Source of the DNA: Clostridia bacterium
Lineage (GTDB): Bacteria > Bacillota > Clostridia > Christensenellales > Pumilibacteraceae
Reading direction: 5' to 3'
DNA: 7,583 nucleotides
NCBI GenBank assembly: GCA_017452405.1
Contig: JAFTMM010000140.1
Span: forward strand, 1-7,583
Every line of letters starts with the position of its first letter. Within the stretch, counting starts at the first letter, position 1. The position numbers and the translations under genes were made by a program. The notes beneath the pieces were generated by a model. That model did not search any database. It was not told the DNA's origin and saw only the letters and a list, made by a program, of their open reading frames with translations. This document shows positions 6,413 through 7,583 of the stretch, in pieces.

Positions 6413-7583
6413 ATGGCAGAAATCACGGAAAACAACGATAAAATTCTCATCAAAACCATGGAAGAGGTTATGTCCGAATCCATGTTGCCGTATTCTGAAT
6501 ACGTAATTCTCGACCGTGCGCTTCCACGCGTAGAGGACGGCTTGAAGCCCGTTCAGCGTCGCATACTCTATACGATGAACGAACTCGGTATACGGCCGGA
6601 TACGCCCTACCGCAAATGCGCGAGAATAGTCGGCGATTGTTTAGGTAAATACCACCCTCACGGCGACAGTTCGGTATACGGTGCGCTCGTGCGTATGGCA
6701 CAGCCGTTTAATATGAATTGCCCGCTCGTTGACGGACAGGGCAACTTTGGTTCAATAGACGGCGATGGGGCGGCGGCAATGCGTTATACTGAAGCGAGAA
6801 TGGCGCCGTTAGCGCTCGAACTCCTGCGTGATCTTGACAAAGATACCGTGCGTTGGAGCTGTAACTTCGACGATACGCTCAAAGAACCCGACATACTTCC
6901 GGGTAGATTTCCCAATCTACTGGTCAACGGTTCGAGTGGCATAGCGGTCGGGCTTGCCACGAACATTCCTCCTCATAACCTTGCCGAAGCAATTGACGGC
7001 GTATGCGCTTATATCGACAGTCCGAGAATTAAGCTCAAAGATATGATGAAAATCATCAAAGGGCCGGACTTTCCTTCGGGTGGTTATATAGTCGGTGGAG
7101 AGGAGCTTGTCAAAGCGTATGAAACGGGTAAAGGTAAAATCATTCTCCGCGCCAAAATGCATATAGAGGAGGATGCGAATAAAAAGCTTATCGTCATCGA
7201 CGAATTGCCTTATCAGGTGAATAAGTCTGCGCTTCTTGAATCCATACTTAAACTCAAAGAGGACAAAAAAGGTCCGCTTCTCTTTATACAGGACATAACC
7301 GACGAGTCGGACAGAAACGGAATGCGCGCGGTTATTAAAGTTAAAAAGGACGGCAACGTAAAAGCCATACTCGAAATGCTGTATAAAGGAACTAACCTTT
7401 CCACTAGCTTCGGTATAAATATGGTAGCGATAGCCGGCGGAAAGCCTCAACAAATGGGACTTCTTGATATTATCGCATATTACGTGGACTACCAGCGCGA
7501 CGTAATAGTACGCAGAACCAAGTTCGACCTTGAAGCGGCAAAGAAACGCCTGCATATCCTCGAAGGACTTATTATTGCGGTTA
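6413..7583 (+). CDS. gyrA: Type IIA topoisomerase A subunit (DNA gyrase GyrA / topoisomerase IV ParC family), N-terminal part
   Basis: DNA breakage-reunion subunit partnering the B subunit upstream. 390 codons are visible and the frame runs open to the window edge. The full family length is about 730-850. Landmarks are the winged-helix start YVILDRALPRVEDGLKPVQR (30-49), ARIVGDCLGKYHPHGDSS (70-87) in the quinolone-determining region, GNFGSIDGDGAAAMRYTEAR (110-129) with catalytic Tyr125 next to Arg124, and NLLVNGSSGIAVGLATNIPP (168-187) with the DNA-bending Ile177. It ends with the tower domain and the start of the coiled coil (RLHILEGL). The ATG follows the gyrB stop by 12 bases, with AAGGGGGG (6399-6406) 6 bases upstream, so translation of the two is closely linked. 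Position 90, equivalent to E. coli Asp87, is Gly. The beginning is ParC-like (VQRRI, YVILDRALP) while the active-site region is GyrA-like. The C-terminal GyrA box that would decide is outside the window. Confidence 0.92.
   Translation, partial: MAEITENNDKILIKTMEEVMSESMLPYSEYVILDRALPRVEDGLKPVQRRILYTMNELGIRPDTPYRKCARIVGDCLGKYHPHGDSSVYGALVRMAQPFNMNCPLVDGQGNFGSIDGDGAAAMRYTEARMAPLALELLRDLDKDTVRWSCNFDDTLKEPDILPGRFPNLLVNGSSGIAVGLATNIPPHNLAEAIDGVCAYIDSPRIKLKDMMKIIKGPDFPSGGYIVGGEELVKAYETGKGKIILRAKMHIEEDANKKLIVIDELPYQVNKSALLESILKLKEDKKGPLLFIQDITDESDRNGMRAVIKVKKDGNVKAILEMLYKGTNLSTSFGINMVAIAGGKPQQMGLLDIIAYYVDYQRDVIVRRTKFDLEAAKKRLHILEGLIIAV

Noticed and set aside
6917..7555. A 212-codon open frame on the minus strand opposite gyrA
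   Set aside because: It overlaps strongly conserved GyrA/ParC sequence on the other strand and its translation has no recognisable domain. Long shadows are common in this codon usage.
1..7583. Mobile elements, CRISPR arrays, tRNA or rRNA genes
   Set aside because: Read on both strands, I saw no transposase or integrase motifs, spaced direct repeats, or structural RNA signatures. The content is housekeeping and central metabolism.

Overview
The window looks like ordinary chromosome from a Gram-positive-type bacterium, most likely an uncultured member of the Clostridia (Bacillota). The reasons are strong purine-rich ribosome binding sites, sigmaA-like promoters, AT-rich spacers between moderately AT-rich genes, a TTG start, and Firmicutes-like versions of GdhA, MurG, GlpK and the type IIA topoisomerase subunits. 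The lineage is inferred from protein motifs only. There is no phage, transposon, CRISPR, tRNA or rRNA signal.

Layout. Left part, minus strand: the first 158 codons of an NADP-type glutamate dehydrogenase (gdhA, cut by the window edge) with its own promoter, an AT-rich spacer, then murG, the lipid II-forming glycosyltransferase. MurG is the oddity of the window. Its frame is broken by a single TGA after residue 299, yet the same frame continues for 44 more codons that look like the missing MurG C-terminus and end in TAA.

Middle, plus strand: divergent from murG lies glycerol kinase (glpK, TTG start). Its near-consensus extended -10 promoter sits between the murG start codon and the murG upstream region and covers the murG Shine-Dalgarno site. 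Two small inverted repeats occupy the glpK leader. Thirty bases after glpK comes an alpha/beta hydrolase of the monoacylglycerol lipase / lysophospholipase type. The pair plausibly forms a two-gene unit that releases glycerol from lipid and phosphorylates it to glycerol-3-phosphate. A clear intrinsic terminator closes it.

Right part, plus strand: a new promoter drives a GyrB/ParE-type subunit followed 12 bases later by a GyrA/ParC-type subunit (390 codons visible, cut by the window edge). Catalytic residues are intact in both. The pair is not next to dnaA/dnaN/recF, and its sequence mixes gyrase-like and topoisomerase IV-like features. The A subunit has Gly where quinolone-sensitive enzymes usually have an acidic residue at E. 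coli position 87.

No unknown multi-gene system is apparent. The points most worth checking are the in-frame TGA in murG, the glpK-lipase unit with its promoter overlapping murG, and the unusual topoisomerase pair.
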